From Promerops cafer (Eukaryota > Chordata > Aves > Passeriformes > Nectariniidae): a DNA stretch of 64,000 nt. The position numbers and the translations under genes were made by a program. Shown here one piece after another: positions 10,701 to 23,944 of the stretch. The stretch is taken from assembly GCA_013398275.1 (NCBI GenBank), contig VZSE01008408.1, forward strand, positions 117,963 to 181,962, read 5' to 3'. Positions within the stretch are counted from its first letter, which is position 1. The number at the start of each line of letters is the position of its first letter. The notes under the pieces were generated by a model. It did not search any database. It was not told the DNA's origin and worked only from the letters and a program-made list of their open reading frames with translations.

Positions 10701-13700
10701 CTACATATCTTAGATTAAAAAAATATTTTTCCAACTTGTGACAAGTTCCTTTTCTCTGAACACAAACCATTAAGCACTCTGCAAGTGTGCCAAATGCTGC
10801 TTTGAATAAAAAGGGAACCACTGACATTGTTTCCAGCCCGCCAAAATAAACCCGCCCTGGCTGCTGAGATGGAGACCAATGGGACATATGTGTGTGATAA
10901 CCTCATTCCAGAGTAAATCCAACCACGATACTAAGGTGTAATTTGAATAACAAAAACGTTTCATTAACTATAAATCAAAACACATTTTATGCCTGGAAGG
11001 CAACTTTGAGCTTTCTTCATCTTCCTGCTCCCTTCCTGTACCCTTCATTACAATATAATCAATTAGGAATGAGCTTGAATCAAAACTAAGATGCCAAGAA
11101 GCTCTGAACACCGAAGAAAATTTGAAATAGTGTAAATCTGCATTCAGTGGATGACTACACATTTCTGGCAGAATTTTAGTAAACCCAGATAAAGTGTGTT
11201 CTCACCAAAGGGTAGCTTTCTCATGAGTGGAATGACTTTTGCCTGTGACTTGATTAGTAGTAGCTTTCTATGTGATTTCCTACCCCTTCCTACTTGCAAA
11301 GTAATGTGCTATGTCCTTAATCTCCTGCATAATGGTTTATGATACAACCGTTAATGCATATATTCAGTTATCCAGAATGCCACGGTCAGCAATCACAATT
11401 GGGCTGGAAAGCAACAATGCATTAAGCTGTGATAAATTAATCACTTGGAAACTTGTGAACATGTCCTGAGGAACTTATGGTTGCCCCTTAGCAGAATATT
11501 TGTTCACTCTATCATTTTAATGGCTTTAGCCTCTCAGCACTACTGTGACAAAAGCAAATTCTCTTTTCATTCTTTCTTTCTTTTTTTCCTAAAAAAGAGA
11601 TTTAAGGTACAGAGAGGAATAGTCATATAGAATGCATCTGTCTGAAAAGAAAATTAAGGCTTTAATCTTCTCAATCTTATGTGGATTCATTAATTGCTGG
11701 ACAATTCTTCCTCTTGGGTTTTTTTCAGCGACAAGTTTTTAGGCATTTGGGAGGATGAGGAGGGCGAGGAGTCATATTAACATTAGGAATAAAGAAGACC
11801 AGATTCAAATAAAGTAAGAATTGGATGAAAGCCTTCCTCAAACCTCAAAGCCCTTCTGAGGTTTGAAAAAGTTTAGTACACTCTTTTTATTCGCTTCATC
11901 TGCTTCAATGGTACTTCCTGATACTGGAGTGGGGAGCAGAACAGTGAAAATACCATTGAAAAGTTGAGGTTTGAGTGTGTTTTGCCAAGTGTACACTCCC
12001 TCAGTGTTTTTGTTGAGGATGTTGTTCAAGATTATTTTTATTAGGCTTCTATAAACAGAAAAAACAATACCAGCACAGTGCACTCAGATATCACAGATAT
12101 GTGAGCATCAGGCCTAAAGAATGCTGTGGTATGTGGACTAGACACAGCTCTCTGGGCTCCAGATCAGCTATCAAGCCCTTTGGATGCACCCTGGCATTGC
12201 TTCAGGAAGGCTCTAGGGAGCCCATGAATGTAAGTGACATCACCTACTTAAAACCTTTCATGGTGGCTGTCAAACATATGGAAAAAACTGTGGGATAGAA
12301 AGGAGGTACAGATTCACTACCGATGAAATATTTTTATTTTACTGATGTTCTTTCAAACATAATTTCTGACAGTCACAGAAACACCAGAATCAATTCTGGG
12401 ATGTCTGAATTAATCATATGTTGGTTACACATTTGTCAGATTATTGTAAAGATATTTTTGAAGAGCCCATACAAGCATGCACATCTATATTGTCATCATC
12501 AATCTCCCTGAAATCCAGAAACTGGAGGAACATCCCCTTGCAATGTTCAAGTGAAATTGTCCTTTATGGCCACAACACCTGACACCCCAGAAACCTCCTA
12601 AACTGTCATGGAATTTTTTTTTCAGGCTTTTGCAATAAGTTGTACACCTTTTAATGCTTTGACCTTTTAAAAAAGTCATGCATGTGTTCAAGGTATTCCA
12701 GACTCACCGTGTTTTAGGGATTTTAGCTTCTTTTTTTAACTTATCCAGTCCACCTTTTAGTATCTATATATGATAATCACAAGTGAGAGTTTGTGATTGA
12801 AAGATCCTGGCAATTTTTGGTCTAGATCAAATGAGTTACTGCTATCAGACGACCATCTAGAAACCTCAGCAATTCAATTAGCACTAATTGAAATGGTGGT
12901 TGATAATGTCAGCTCAATGGCCCCAAAACAAATGAGCCGTAAATCTGAACTGTTCCCTTATCTTCAGTACTTAGATTTATATCCTGGAAATGCTTATTGA
13001 CACAGAAATGCATTTGTTGGCAAATTCATTGGAAAAATTACTCGAAGTGTATCAAATGAAACTGGAAGAAATGTAAAACTGGAAGAAGGACCCATGAATG
13101 TATGATAAGGTATAACTCTGCCCTGATAGGAAGGAGAGTGAAATGTCCAGATGCTGTTATTTAAAAATGGGATTCATTTTCCCTAACTTTAGGGGTTTAT
13201 AGCATAAGAGTTTTAGCTAAGGTTTTAGTTCAGGGGTCTAGTAACTGGCACCTAGAGCCATTTCTGTTGACTCATGAAATCCTGTCTGATGCCCAGCTGC
13301 TGCTCCAGAAGGTCACAGATTTTCTGGGAGTCCTCTGTAATTTTTCCCAGCTCCAGATGCATTTTTGGGATGCTATAGAGCACCACAAATGGCAGTGGAT
13401 ACCAAAGTTCAAGCAAATGAATCATGCCTGTGGTGCCTACACTCTTTTTAGGGGAGAGGAGATCTTTATTCAAGGAAAGAGTCTCTCAGTCTCTGGCTGT
13501 GATAGTGAGAAGCTGCCCACATGTAGATAAGCAGCATAGTTTGAGATGGATAAGCACACGTCTCCCATAATTCACATCCCTCTGCAAATACCACAGACAA
13601 CCCAGGGCCCCTCAAATGGCACAGGATACCAACATGTGGACAGTTGAAATGAGCCCATATATCTCTGAATTTGGAGCTATATCTCACATTTAATGTTAGG

Positions 13701-16414
13701 GGAAGTTAATCCCCATTTATGTCCCTACTTAAGAGTATCTTCTGGATGTATTCTGTGATTCAGTACCGGGAATCCATGCAAAAGGGAAGGCATCAGTTTT
13801 CCGTACTGTGGACACAGCACTCCCACTCAGCGTTGAAACTGACGATGTGGAAATGAGAGTGGAACTAATACATGGGGATCTCAAGAGTTAAAGGTTCTAA
13901 CCTTAACCTCTAACCTTGTCTTAGAGGGTTATTTAAGCAGCTAACCTGGCTGGATTATTGGCATAAATCTGTCTTTGAAATATCCATCCTGAGCTATCAT
14001 GGTAAACTTACACACTCAGAACAAATAAGTAAGGAACAGAGAACAGGGGGTCAAACCTCCAGCTGAAGGAAATTCAGCAAGTACCTGGTTAAGCATAAGT
14101 CCTTGTAATGGAAAACTGTGTAGCAGAAAATCCATTTCCACAGTTACTGAAGGGATGTATGTACACATGACACCTGGTGGGCTCCAGAGGGAACCCATAG
14201 GACAAATGAGTTTCGTAAACTTGTAATTTATCAAGGCTGTGGTCCAGAAAGACACTGAAGACACTTACATCTGAGTATCTTTCATCATTGCTGTGAAAAG
14301 GAAGAGGCCTGCAATCTTGCAAGAGTTTAAATATCTTATTCTAGTTTGTCAGAAAACTACTTTGTCTGGCTGATCTATTAAGCTGCTCTACCCAGCTGGA
14401 AAACACTCTGCACTTTCATGTCCTATATAATTCCACCACTCTGTTTATTTTGCCCAATAATGAAAATGCTTTCAGAGTGGATTAGATATAATCAAAATAT
14501 TATGATCTCCCCACCTTCAAGGTTTGGCAGAACATAAAACACCGGCCAATGCAGCTGACCAGCCAAGGAACAGATTATCTGTGAGAGATAGAGAGTGTCA
14601 TGTTGCTGCTGCAAAACGATTCCCTGCATGTGTGAGTGGCTGGAGGGAATGCATTAGAGAAATAAACTTGCAAAGAAAATAGGATATATTTGTACACACA
14701 GAATGTTCATCTAAGAGATGCATAACATAACCACTGCCTGTGAATTCTACTTGAAAAACTACTAATATGCACAAAATAAACTTTAAAATTAGGGTTTAAT
14801 GATGACAACACATTTCCTAAATGACTCAAACTTCAGAGAATATTCAAAGTTTACCAAATGTGACAATCTATGAATGAACAAAAATGTGTGTTAAAATTTT
14901 TGGAAATGGTAGCAACTTCAGATATAAAATTTATTTTGACCCAATGCTCCCATAAGCAATGAACAGTTCCATATTTCCCACATAACAACAGATAGCATTT
15001 TTCTAGTGGATGTAAAGCTTTCAGAGTGTAATGTTTGTATTATGGATCATTATAATGATCAAATCATCATAACGCACTGAAGGCATCTAAAAATGAGCAA
15101 TGCCATATAAAAATAAATGAGAACAGAGTGGATATTCATATAGTTCCTTCTTCAGAGGCAAATAGGGGATTAAGTAACTTAATGAATGATGATGAAAAGA
15201 CAAAGCACTGCAGTAAACTTAGTCCTGCTGTAAATAGACACAACCCCATTGACAACTGAATCTGTTCTTGTCCAAAGCCATATTTAGGATGGAAGGTTTC
15301 CATCCCCATGGTGCATTCATTACGTCTGTCTCACACTAAAGCAGCTCCATTGCTTTCACTAAATGGAGCATGTCATTTTCTTAAATAAGTGCCTGGCCAT
15401 AAAAAGACCCCAAGCATACACAGAACACTGTACAAGAAAAACAGCTTCCTATTCTGATCCGTGCCTTTGATTTCACAAGTCCTATTTCTATCAGCAATCA
15501 CATTTACAGCACATTCATTTTAATTCTCAAAAACACTGCATTTATATGAGGGAACAAACCCGTATTATCAAGACAGAATCCTGATGTGCCTCCACAGTTA
15601 AGCTGACATAAAACACTTGACCTTAGCTCTTGAGAAAGCACAGCAGGAAGATAACAGGCTCAGACAGCAGAAGTGGAAACGTGAAGTTTTTGCTATCAAT
15701 CCAAGTTCTTTGGATTTAGCTTTACCTGGGATTTCTCTCCTGGAGCTGTGACACAGAATCCAGTCTCTCCCCAAGTTTCTAGAAATGCCAGGGCTCAGGT
15801 ACCAGAGTTCCTACAACAGTTCAGGGTTACAAAAAAAAAGCAACCACAGACTTCACTGACACATTTCTGGGTTCTCATTCCCCAGCTATCAACATCAGGT
15901 TTCACTTTTGTATACTGAAGTTCCTGCCTGGAACATTTGCCTGGAATTCCTTTCTACAAAATGCCTGAGCACAAACAAGAAGTTGCTGCAACACCAAAGT
16001 TTCTGGGAGATTGGCACATTTGCTGTGTTCAGTATAAATTGAGAATATAACATTTTCTGATGGGTGAAAATAAGGTTAAGTGTTTTGTTTAGTTATAAAA
16101 CCATTTTGCTATGACTACATAGTTTTCATTATAGAAATTATTACATCAGCATCATGGTTTATCACTAATTGTCAGATCATGATATAGCTGTTATTTCCTG
16201 CTGGCGATTAGGAATTTTGAAAGTATGTCTATCTCTTTTTTTGTGTCCAAAGAAGTTTCATTAACCTCAGAAGCACTTGTGTCAGATATATGTGTAGGAA
16301 ATACATTCAGTCTGGGTGTCAGAAGGAGAGAGTGTTGAGCAGATTTATAGATATTATTGAATGTTTGCAGCAGACTTCACAAGCCACAAAGGGTTCCTCC
16401 AACAGATGTGACTT
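10701..16414. other. Non-coding interval without recognisable gene
   Basis: AT-rich unique-looking sequence with no CR1 copy. Several open frames of 60-90 codons lie on both strands around 12.1, 12.8 and 13.25-13.7 kb. None shows a recognisable domain and overlapping frames on opposite strands are equally open, so none is called. A perfect 16-bp palindrome occurs at 15045. The stretch 11330-11455 is rich in ATTA/TAAT-type sites. Confidence 0.5.
15045..15060. repeat. Perfect 16-bp palindrome
   Basis: GATCATTATAATGATC, self-complementary across all 16 bases. No function is assigned; AT-rich palindromes of this size arise by chance in long AT-rich windows. Confidence 0.9.
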
Positions 16415-17791
16415 TTACTCCTGAGAAACAAGTTGCCTACTCCTATACAGAGGTGCATTAAAGTGAGGTGGAAGTAACTGAGATTTCTCCATGCATTTTA
16501 GAAAGAATTGGATTAGAAGTATAGTCCACCTCTGCTCTGATCTCACAGCATGTAGAAATACCAATATGAGTATTAATGAGTAAAAATCCAAATGACTCAC
16601 TGAAAACAGTCCAGATTGAATACAACTTAACCTTACTGTTATTTGCATCTTTACCCAGTCTCTTCTGAGATGGAATTGCTGTGTTTGCTTCATGGGTGCA
16701 TAAGAAAGGTATTCAGATAAATGGGCATACCTTGCATGATGGGTTGCATGATGAAGTGTATGCAAAATAAAAAACATAACCTTTGTTACTATTAATTCTG
16801 CATTTAACTGGATTAACTGAAGCATGGAACCAGGGTTAGGAGAGGAGTATATAGGGAAAAAAAAGGACAATATATATGCATTTAAATGAGGGAAAGGGTG
16901 GAAATGTATGGTTAATAAAGACAATGTGTCATTCCTTGCTCTCCAATTCAGAGTAAATAAAACAATTCTATTTTCTTTCCAACAAATCAATCAAACCGCT
17001 CCATGAGTACTATGATACCCTATTGTTTCTTATGTGAATGTGAAGTTATGTCTGTTTTTGCTTGGCAGAATTGAATCTTCCCCTCAAATCCCACCAGCTA
17101 GGTCCCAAGACTTATCTTCCTCTGTCAGAACATAAATCATAAATCATTATTTTTCATTTGAAGGATCTCTCTGAAACCTTTCCTGCACTTCTCAGTCCAG
17201 GCATCCACAGGGATGTTGTGTGGTTTTGGAGCATAAGGAAGTGCTGTCAGTTTTCAGCTCCTTTGCTGTCCCCACCCAGAAGCCACTAGCATTTTTGAAG
17301 AAAAGCTGGAATATTTCTTGCAACATCCTTCTCCTTCTGACTTTTAACTGCATAGGAATGTGAAGTGAAGGCATGCACCAAGACCAAGGGCATGGCTAAA
17401 GTGCAGCTCCTGGGTAAGGAAGCAGAAGGTGAGGCTTCTCACTGTTTCCTCACACACTTTGCTGTGTTTACAAAGTTTGATCCATGGTTTTGTGGCTTCA
17501 CCATATCAGACCTGACCTTGAACACAGGCTGTTAAAGCCCTATGAGGAAAGAGAGGGGCTGCTGACCCTGTGTATGTACTTGAAGACTTGACACCTTGAC
17601 CACGATGCTGCTAACTTGTCTTTAAAAATGTCCCTCCGAATGCCCCAGAATGGACACTGGATGGCAACAGCTCATATTTCCCCAAAGGGGAGAGGTGAGC
17701 GTTGCTCCTGCTCAACTCCGTGGCTCTGGATCAGCACTTTGAGCTTTTCTGGATCTTTTCATGTATCTACAGTGATGGTAAGGAAAAACTG

Positions 17792-17814
17792 AATTTTTAC
17801 TTTAAGTAAAAATT
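17792..17814. repeat. Inverted repeat, 11-bp arms with 1-base spacer
   Basis: AATTTTTACTT and AAGTAAAAATT flank a single T. An outer pair, GTAAGG (17778-17783) and CCTTAC (17816-17821), could extend the structure to an imperfect cruciform of about 44 bases with an asymmetric bulge. No transposon ends are recognised. Confidence 0.85.
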
Positions 17815-20800
17815 ACCTTACTTTTAAGTCATGCACAGACAACTTAAAATGGCACTCAATAGACTCTGCCATGTATTGTGCTATCCATGCTCAAAAGTCA
17901 AGGAATGCAGAATCCCCTTTTCCCCTGATCTTATACAGTTAGAGCAGAAGGGCATGATCTGTAACTGAACTGCTAATCAGAACAGATCTGGTTAGAAATA
18001 ATTTCTGACTGTGTTGGACTTCTATGCCACTGAAAATTCTTAGTTCCATTTTCATAGGTGATTTAGACACATATTTGTGAAACAAAATAGTAGAATTCAT
18101 TGCTGTAAGTATTAATTTATAAATATTATAATTTAAAAAACTGATACAATTATCACATGAACAGGAAAGAAAGACCAGCCTGGATCCCTAAAGTCTTCCA
18201 GTTTCCACATTTCTATGCTTTAATCAATATTTACACAAAAATAATAGATCTACCTAGTAGTTACACACTTAGCAGTCTGTCCTTCTCAAAACATTTATTT
18301 TCATCCAGTTCAGTAGCAAATAAATGTTAAAAGCCATCAACATTGCTTTTATGCACTGTGGTCATAGTCCTGACTTTTCTGCTCAGCTTCATTCAATAAA
18401 GAAAGGGATTTGTTAATGTAATTGCTCTGTCACTGATGAATGTTACAATAAAATAATATTAAGGGTTAAGGAAAAGGACTCTGCAGTAATGTTGGTTAAG
18501 TGTTTGTGAGATGGCAGGAGAGCTGGTGAGATAGTTCTGGCAGAGGAACTCTTGGGATGTTGTGGCCTCTCTAAAATTTAGTTCAGCAGCAGTAGATGCA
18601 GTTGATGCACTCGAGTGGGTCTTCTAGTGTCACAGAATATTTGGTGTCACAATACATTTATTTCAACTACATTTATTGCATCCAAACATTTCTGTTCAGT
18701 CACATTGGAAAAATGAGATTGCTGGAAGTCTTCTGTATGCTCATTTTTTCTTCCAATTTCTCATTTGCTTGAGGCAAATGATTTTCTGAGAACCTTCTAT
18801 GTGATTAAAGATGCAATAATTCTTCCCAGAAAAAGCAATAATACCATCCAGCAGTATCACATTCCCACTTCTTAATTATGGTTCTATGCTTTTGTTATTT
18901 ATTGACAGCAACCAATATGCACATACTTCTGCATAATTATACCACAGGCTCATTAGGATCTGTGCACATATATGTGTTTGCCATTTGGAACTCACATCCA
19001 TCCAAGCTTGACAGATTATGTCAATGAAAACAAAACTAGTCTTAAAAAATGAAATCTAGTAAGCTATGGGTAAAAGCAATTGAAAATTTTAGGCAAATTG
19101 GACTTTATGGAGATCATAATTTTTCCACACTACAGAACACAAAAGTTTTTAATATAAATTTGGGAAATGTAAAGTAACAACTGACGTACAAATTGTTACA
19201 TTTGTATAGATTGAAATTTTGCTCCTGTTATTTCTCAATATGAATTGCAGTTAGTTTGCACAATGTAACATTGGACGTCACATTGGGATTTAACGTGACT
19301 TTTTAACAGAAAAGTTTTTGCAATCAACAACAAAACCCAAAAGTGTGAAGTTTAACAGCTATGGCCTAGAGTTCATGAGAGACTTTACAGTGATGCCTAA
19401 TTTAAAATGTCTTGTGCGGCTGCAACTGTCAGGACACATCTTTAGCAAAAGGCTCTAGAGACTCTTATGACCAGAAAGATTTTGCCTCAATTTAAGCATT
19501 TCAATGAGACATTTAAGAAAGGGGTTTGGTCATCTTGGACTCTTTGTTAGTGAGGACAGATAAAGACCTGCAGAGGGAGAATCAATTGTTTAGTCAATTG
19601 AAAAAAACCTGGCATGTACATGGAGCTTAAACACCCTCTGAGATGCACAACTTCCTCTTGTCTATTGACTGGCACCTGAAGTGGAGAGGAAGGAATCTAG
19701 CCTCCAGAGTACTGCTACTTCCTAAGCATCCTCCCCAGTGTAAATATTTCAGTGACTGTGTCAGTTCTGAGTTCTGGTTACGGTCCTTGGCAAGCAGCAG
19801 TTTGGATCCTATTCCCTCCTTGGTCTGGAAAACTACAACTCATTTCTCTGAAAAGTGACCTAATCACCCATAACTGAGATTGCAGTCACTATTTACTCCT
19901 TCTACTGAGAATATATCACTGTGCAGACACTAATGCAGAAAGAAGAAAAAAAACCCAAAAACCCACAAAGATGACTGGCTTTAGTGAGGTACAGCAGCAT
20001 TAACCTGCACTGGGCTGGGGACAGTGCGTTGAAGCTAAATCCAGAAGTTTCAAGAATCTCACTGCCACCCAACTGCTAATGTTTCACACCCATTTCCTTT
20101 TTGGGTCTGCCACTTAAGTACCCAGTTAGGACTGGATATTCACATGGTGCAGGAATCATTGGGAAAAGTAACCTAGGTCCTGATGCACCAAGGACAATGC
20201 TGTAAAAAAGAGATGTAAAATATCTTTGGACATAACTCTTCGGTGTATGATAGTTCAGTGTGACAGATTCACCTGAATTCAGCCAGTGAGTTGGGAAGAT
20301 AAAATCTACAAATTAATCTTCTTTGTGTTTTTATGTTATCCTCTTGTTTTAAGAAAAATCTTCGTAAGTTGAATTTTATAGGGTTCTTTTACTATTCGAA
20401 TTTCAGCAACAATTATAGAAACAAGGGAAAAACATGATAGATAAATTTTAGCAGTACTATGTGAGGTCCCATTTCCAAATTACAAATAAATGTTCATTTC
20501 GAGTAGGATCATGAAATGTTATAAACTTCCCAGAAAAAAAATGGTACAGAAGAGATTTCCATTTAAGGACTTTCCAGGATATGCCAGCTGCTATTAGCTA
20601 TCTGCACTGAACAGCTAAGGAATACTAGAGTAAAGCCTTTAAGAATGATCCCAATTTAATTTAATTTTCTGATATGTATTAAATGTTGCCCTGTTACTGA
20701 AATAGAATTTTTAAGTTAACCTCTCTTTTTAAATTTCAAAGCCTTTTTTTGATGAAGCTGATTCTGAATAATGTTTCTGCTCTTAAGACAGCTCTTGTTT

Positions 20801-21660
20801 AGGGCAGTGATTTTTAAGAGCAGGAAACTGAAACACTTTCAAAGCAATCAGGGCACTTTCACAGATTCCCCAGGGTTTCTTAGAAATGTCTTGACTTGAA
20901 TGAGCTACTCTGAGTGCTGGTAATTTGTGGATCTAAAGAGAAGGCTGTAAGGTAGTAGCTAATATTAGCCAAGAAAGTTTTGTGGTATCCTTATGTTTGA
21001 ACCATGAGAGTCCCAAGGGAGTTCATAACATCTGCCTAGAACTCTAACAAGGTTAACTCTACTCAGTGCTCACTCAGCTTTTGTAAAATAAATCATGACA
21101 TAATGGTAAATTAAGTATTCCACTTCCCCAGCTTTATGTGCAAATCACCGAGTTCAGCTATAAAACTATCATCTATTTCCAGATACTTAACATTTATTTT
21201 TCCTTCCATAATCAAGAATTACAATCATAATAAATAAAGCTCAATTTACTCTGCTGTTATTCCATGGCATCCCAGTGATGTGAAACACAAGCAAGCAAGG
21301 TTTTATTGTCGGATACAAATGTCCAACATCCCTTTAAACATCTCTGTGTACATGCACTTCCTGTGAGCTGGATAAACCCAGCTAGTAAAACTGCTGCTGT
21401 AAATGAGACTGAAGTGTAAAACTCAACAGAAAACATATTTTTATTGAAGTGAAATGGAATTCATGTCTGATTATGCTGTCTTTGTAAAAAATCATCACCA
21501 TGATATGCTCTGGGGAATCTCTGCAAGGCTTTCCAGGCTATATGAAAATAAGCTATTGAAGTAAGAATAATAAACAGTTAATTAACTGGTCCTCTTGCAT
21601 GGCAGCTACTGGATACTGAAATAATATGGAATTCTCACAAGTCATATTGTTGACTTTACT

Positions 21661-21792
21661 GGTTTTGGAGGTTTTTTGTTGGGGTTTTTTGTGGGGGGTT
21701 TATTTTCTTAATTTAATTGGTTTTTTGTTTTTAATTAATTATTAATTTTTTTTTTCTTTAATTCTTTCTTGTTTTCTATTGTGGGGCAGTTT
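21661..21792. repeat. T/G-rich low-complexity block
   Basis: Runs such as GGTTTTTTGTTGGGGTTTTTTGTGGGGGG, followed by TTAATTAATTATTAATTTTTTTTTT. There is strong strand asymmetry (few C on the plus strand). No poly(A)-ended retroposon can be assigned to it. Confidence 0.75.
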
Positions 21793-22685
21793 TGGATTTT
21801 TCTTTAAGGCGAGCATTGTGCATATTTTAAAAGCAAATTCAGTAAGAGTGAAGTACAGGTGTTTTATGGCCAGCTTATTGTCCATAGTGTTTTATTCATG
21901 CTTGGTTCACAGAATTACCCACTAATTGTTTCCCCTCAATATTTTTAGATGAGTAAAAAATCATTAAATGGATTTCAGAAGAGTGTTCGTGGTAGTTTTG
22001 GGGTTTTTGTTAAGTTTTTCAAGCCACTATTCATAAGAAAATTTCTCTAGGACAGTTTTTGAAGACAAAAGACTTTTTAAAAAAAGAAGGTTTTAATTGC
22101 TTATGAACAGTGTTAGAACTAAGGATGCACTCTTTTTAAACCATGCTGAGATTCAGATTGAGCTTGTCAAGTTTCAGCACTAAAATTTATGTATGCAGCC
22201 TCAGTCAGCAGGGCAGGCTTATTCCACAGTGCAGGAAAATAAATGGAGAACTCCACTGGGACACTCATCTTGTGTATTCTCCAAACCTGTCTTCAGACAG
22301 ATCAAATCATCTCTTAGAAGTGCCTGTATCTTTGGACTGATGAAAAAGCAAGCTTTAGTGGTTAATTTAGTCCAGAAATCTAAACTCAGCCACAAAAGTA
22401 CTGCCAAAATTAATCCCACCCTGAAGAAAAGAAAGATTTCTAAGTGTCTTTGTGTGTTTCTGCTCAAAAGTTTCAATATGTTATATATCAACTAGATATT
22501 CCTGAAGATTTTCTGGACTTTAGAAACAAAGACATTAACATTCTCAGTTCTGAGTGTAACACTGGATGTGTGCTCCCATCTTTTGGGACATAATTCTGGA
22601 AATCAAAACCCATGCACAGGTATGAGGTGCATTTACCTTAAACATCTCAGTTAAGCCAAAATTAAATGTGGCCTCATGCTTAGAC

Positions 22686-22845
22686 TCACAGAACAACAGA
22701 ACTTGGAATTTTGCAAAACTGGACCTCTGGAGATCTTCATGCCTGCTCAGAGCAGGGATAAATAGAGCAGGTTGTGCAAGATTGTGTCCAGTCCAACTTT
22801 AAGTATGTCTAAAAGTGAAGACCCTATTACATCTCTGGGCAACTT
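22686..22845 (-). mobile_element. CR1 LINE 3' fragment, minus strand
   Basis: Diverged reverse-oriented CR1 tail. It begins with the degenerate terminal repeat 'tcacagaacaacagaa', followed by 'cctctggagatcttcat', 'ctgctcagagcagggat', 'agagcaggttgtgcaag' and 'catctctgggcaac', which are the ordered blocks of a reversed CR1 3' end. It is truncated where 'ctgttccagtg' would follow, and is non-coding. Confidence 0.87.
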
Positions 22846-23920
22846 TAAATACCTATAGTTTTGGTTTATATATTCTCTAATTTAATTATTTTAATGAAAT
22901 TTGGTAGGAATAACTACTTTTTTAGTAATTATATTCAGAGAGATGGCTGCAGCCACTGCACATGTACCAAAAATAGTTTTAAACTCTCTGTTTTGGGTTT
23001 TGGTAGTAATGCACTAGCAACAGAAAGGGCGTGGTTGGAATGAAATAATTTTACTTTTTCTTGATTTTGCTATCCTGAAGTCTTTTCCTGTGATACAGAA
23101 GTAAAGTTCATCAATCTAGTAGGTACTGGAAAAGTATCAGAAATATTTTTATTCTTGCAGAATTCAGTCACTAGTGGAAAGGCTGCAGAAATTGTGAGGG
23201 GTATTGTTATGTTTTGAGAGCTAAATCTTGCATATGTTGCTTTTTTGTAGTCACGGGGTTTTTTGAGAAAAGCAAACTACATTGGTAAACAGACTGATAT
23301 TTAGAAGACAAGCTGTCCTAAGAAGAGTAAAAATGACATATGAAAAACAAAAAAGCAAAAAAGAAAGTGCATTAAAAACAATATGAGAGAGAAAAAACAT
23401 GATTAATCTAATGGAGTGACAACAGGCATTCACTTGTGATCTAGTAAAGCTGAGGTGCCTTTGTAGTAAGAAGAGAGAATAAGTCATTTCTAAAGCTCAG
23501 TTCAGTCTAAGCAAATACCTGGAAGAGTTTAGACAAATTATGTTACAATTTCTCCCCACTGACTGCAAATAGAGCCCAGTGACCAGCTCAGCTATTGACA
23601 CCTATTAACATAAACGCTTAGAGTTAGGTGAGACAAATCCCACCCTAGCAGTCTGCCAGAGGATGTATTTTCCAATCCTCTTTTTCTGTCTCTCTTTCCA
23701 TCTCTGGGGTAAGATAGAATTTCTGGGAAATCTGGACTGTTATAAAAAAGGAAGTTACAACTACAGCAAAAACCTTTGGGTGTATAAAGAGCCTATGAAT
23801 GTTTAGGCCTCAAAACACCCATAACAACATCAACAAAAATGGATTGCTTTTGTTTCCTAGGATTAAAAGGATAATTATTTTCAGGCATATCTAGAACCAA
23901 ATTGTTGGTTTAATCCTCTC

Positions 23921-23944
23921 AAATATCTGTATAAATATCTGTAT
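23921..23944. repeat. Exact 12-bp tandem duplication
   Basis: AAATATCTGTAT occurs twice back to back, with TG immediately after. Probably replication slippage. Confidence 0.9.

Larger units (their letters stand above)
16415..22685. other. Non-coding interval without recognisable gene
   Basis: Unique-looking AT-rich DNA. It includes the longest open frame in the window (minus strand, 16415-16990, 191 codons), with no recognisable domain and composition like its flanks, so it is not called as a gene. A near-palindrome at 17792 and a T/G-rich block at 21661 are listed separately. A 10-base direct repeat TTGCATGATG occurs at 16732 and 16744. About 21090-21310 is repeat-free and could be a conserved element. 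Confidence 0.5.

Noticed and set aside
10456..10887. 143-codon minus-strand open frame
   Set aside because: Its middle is a Tyr/Val/His-rich translation of the CA/TA microsatellite; the rest lacks domains.
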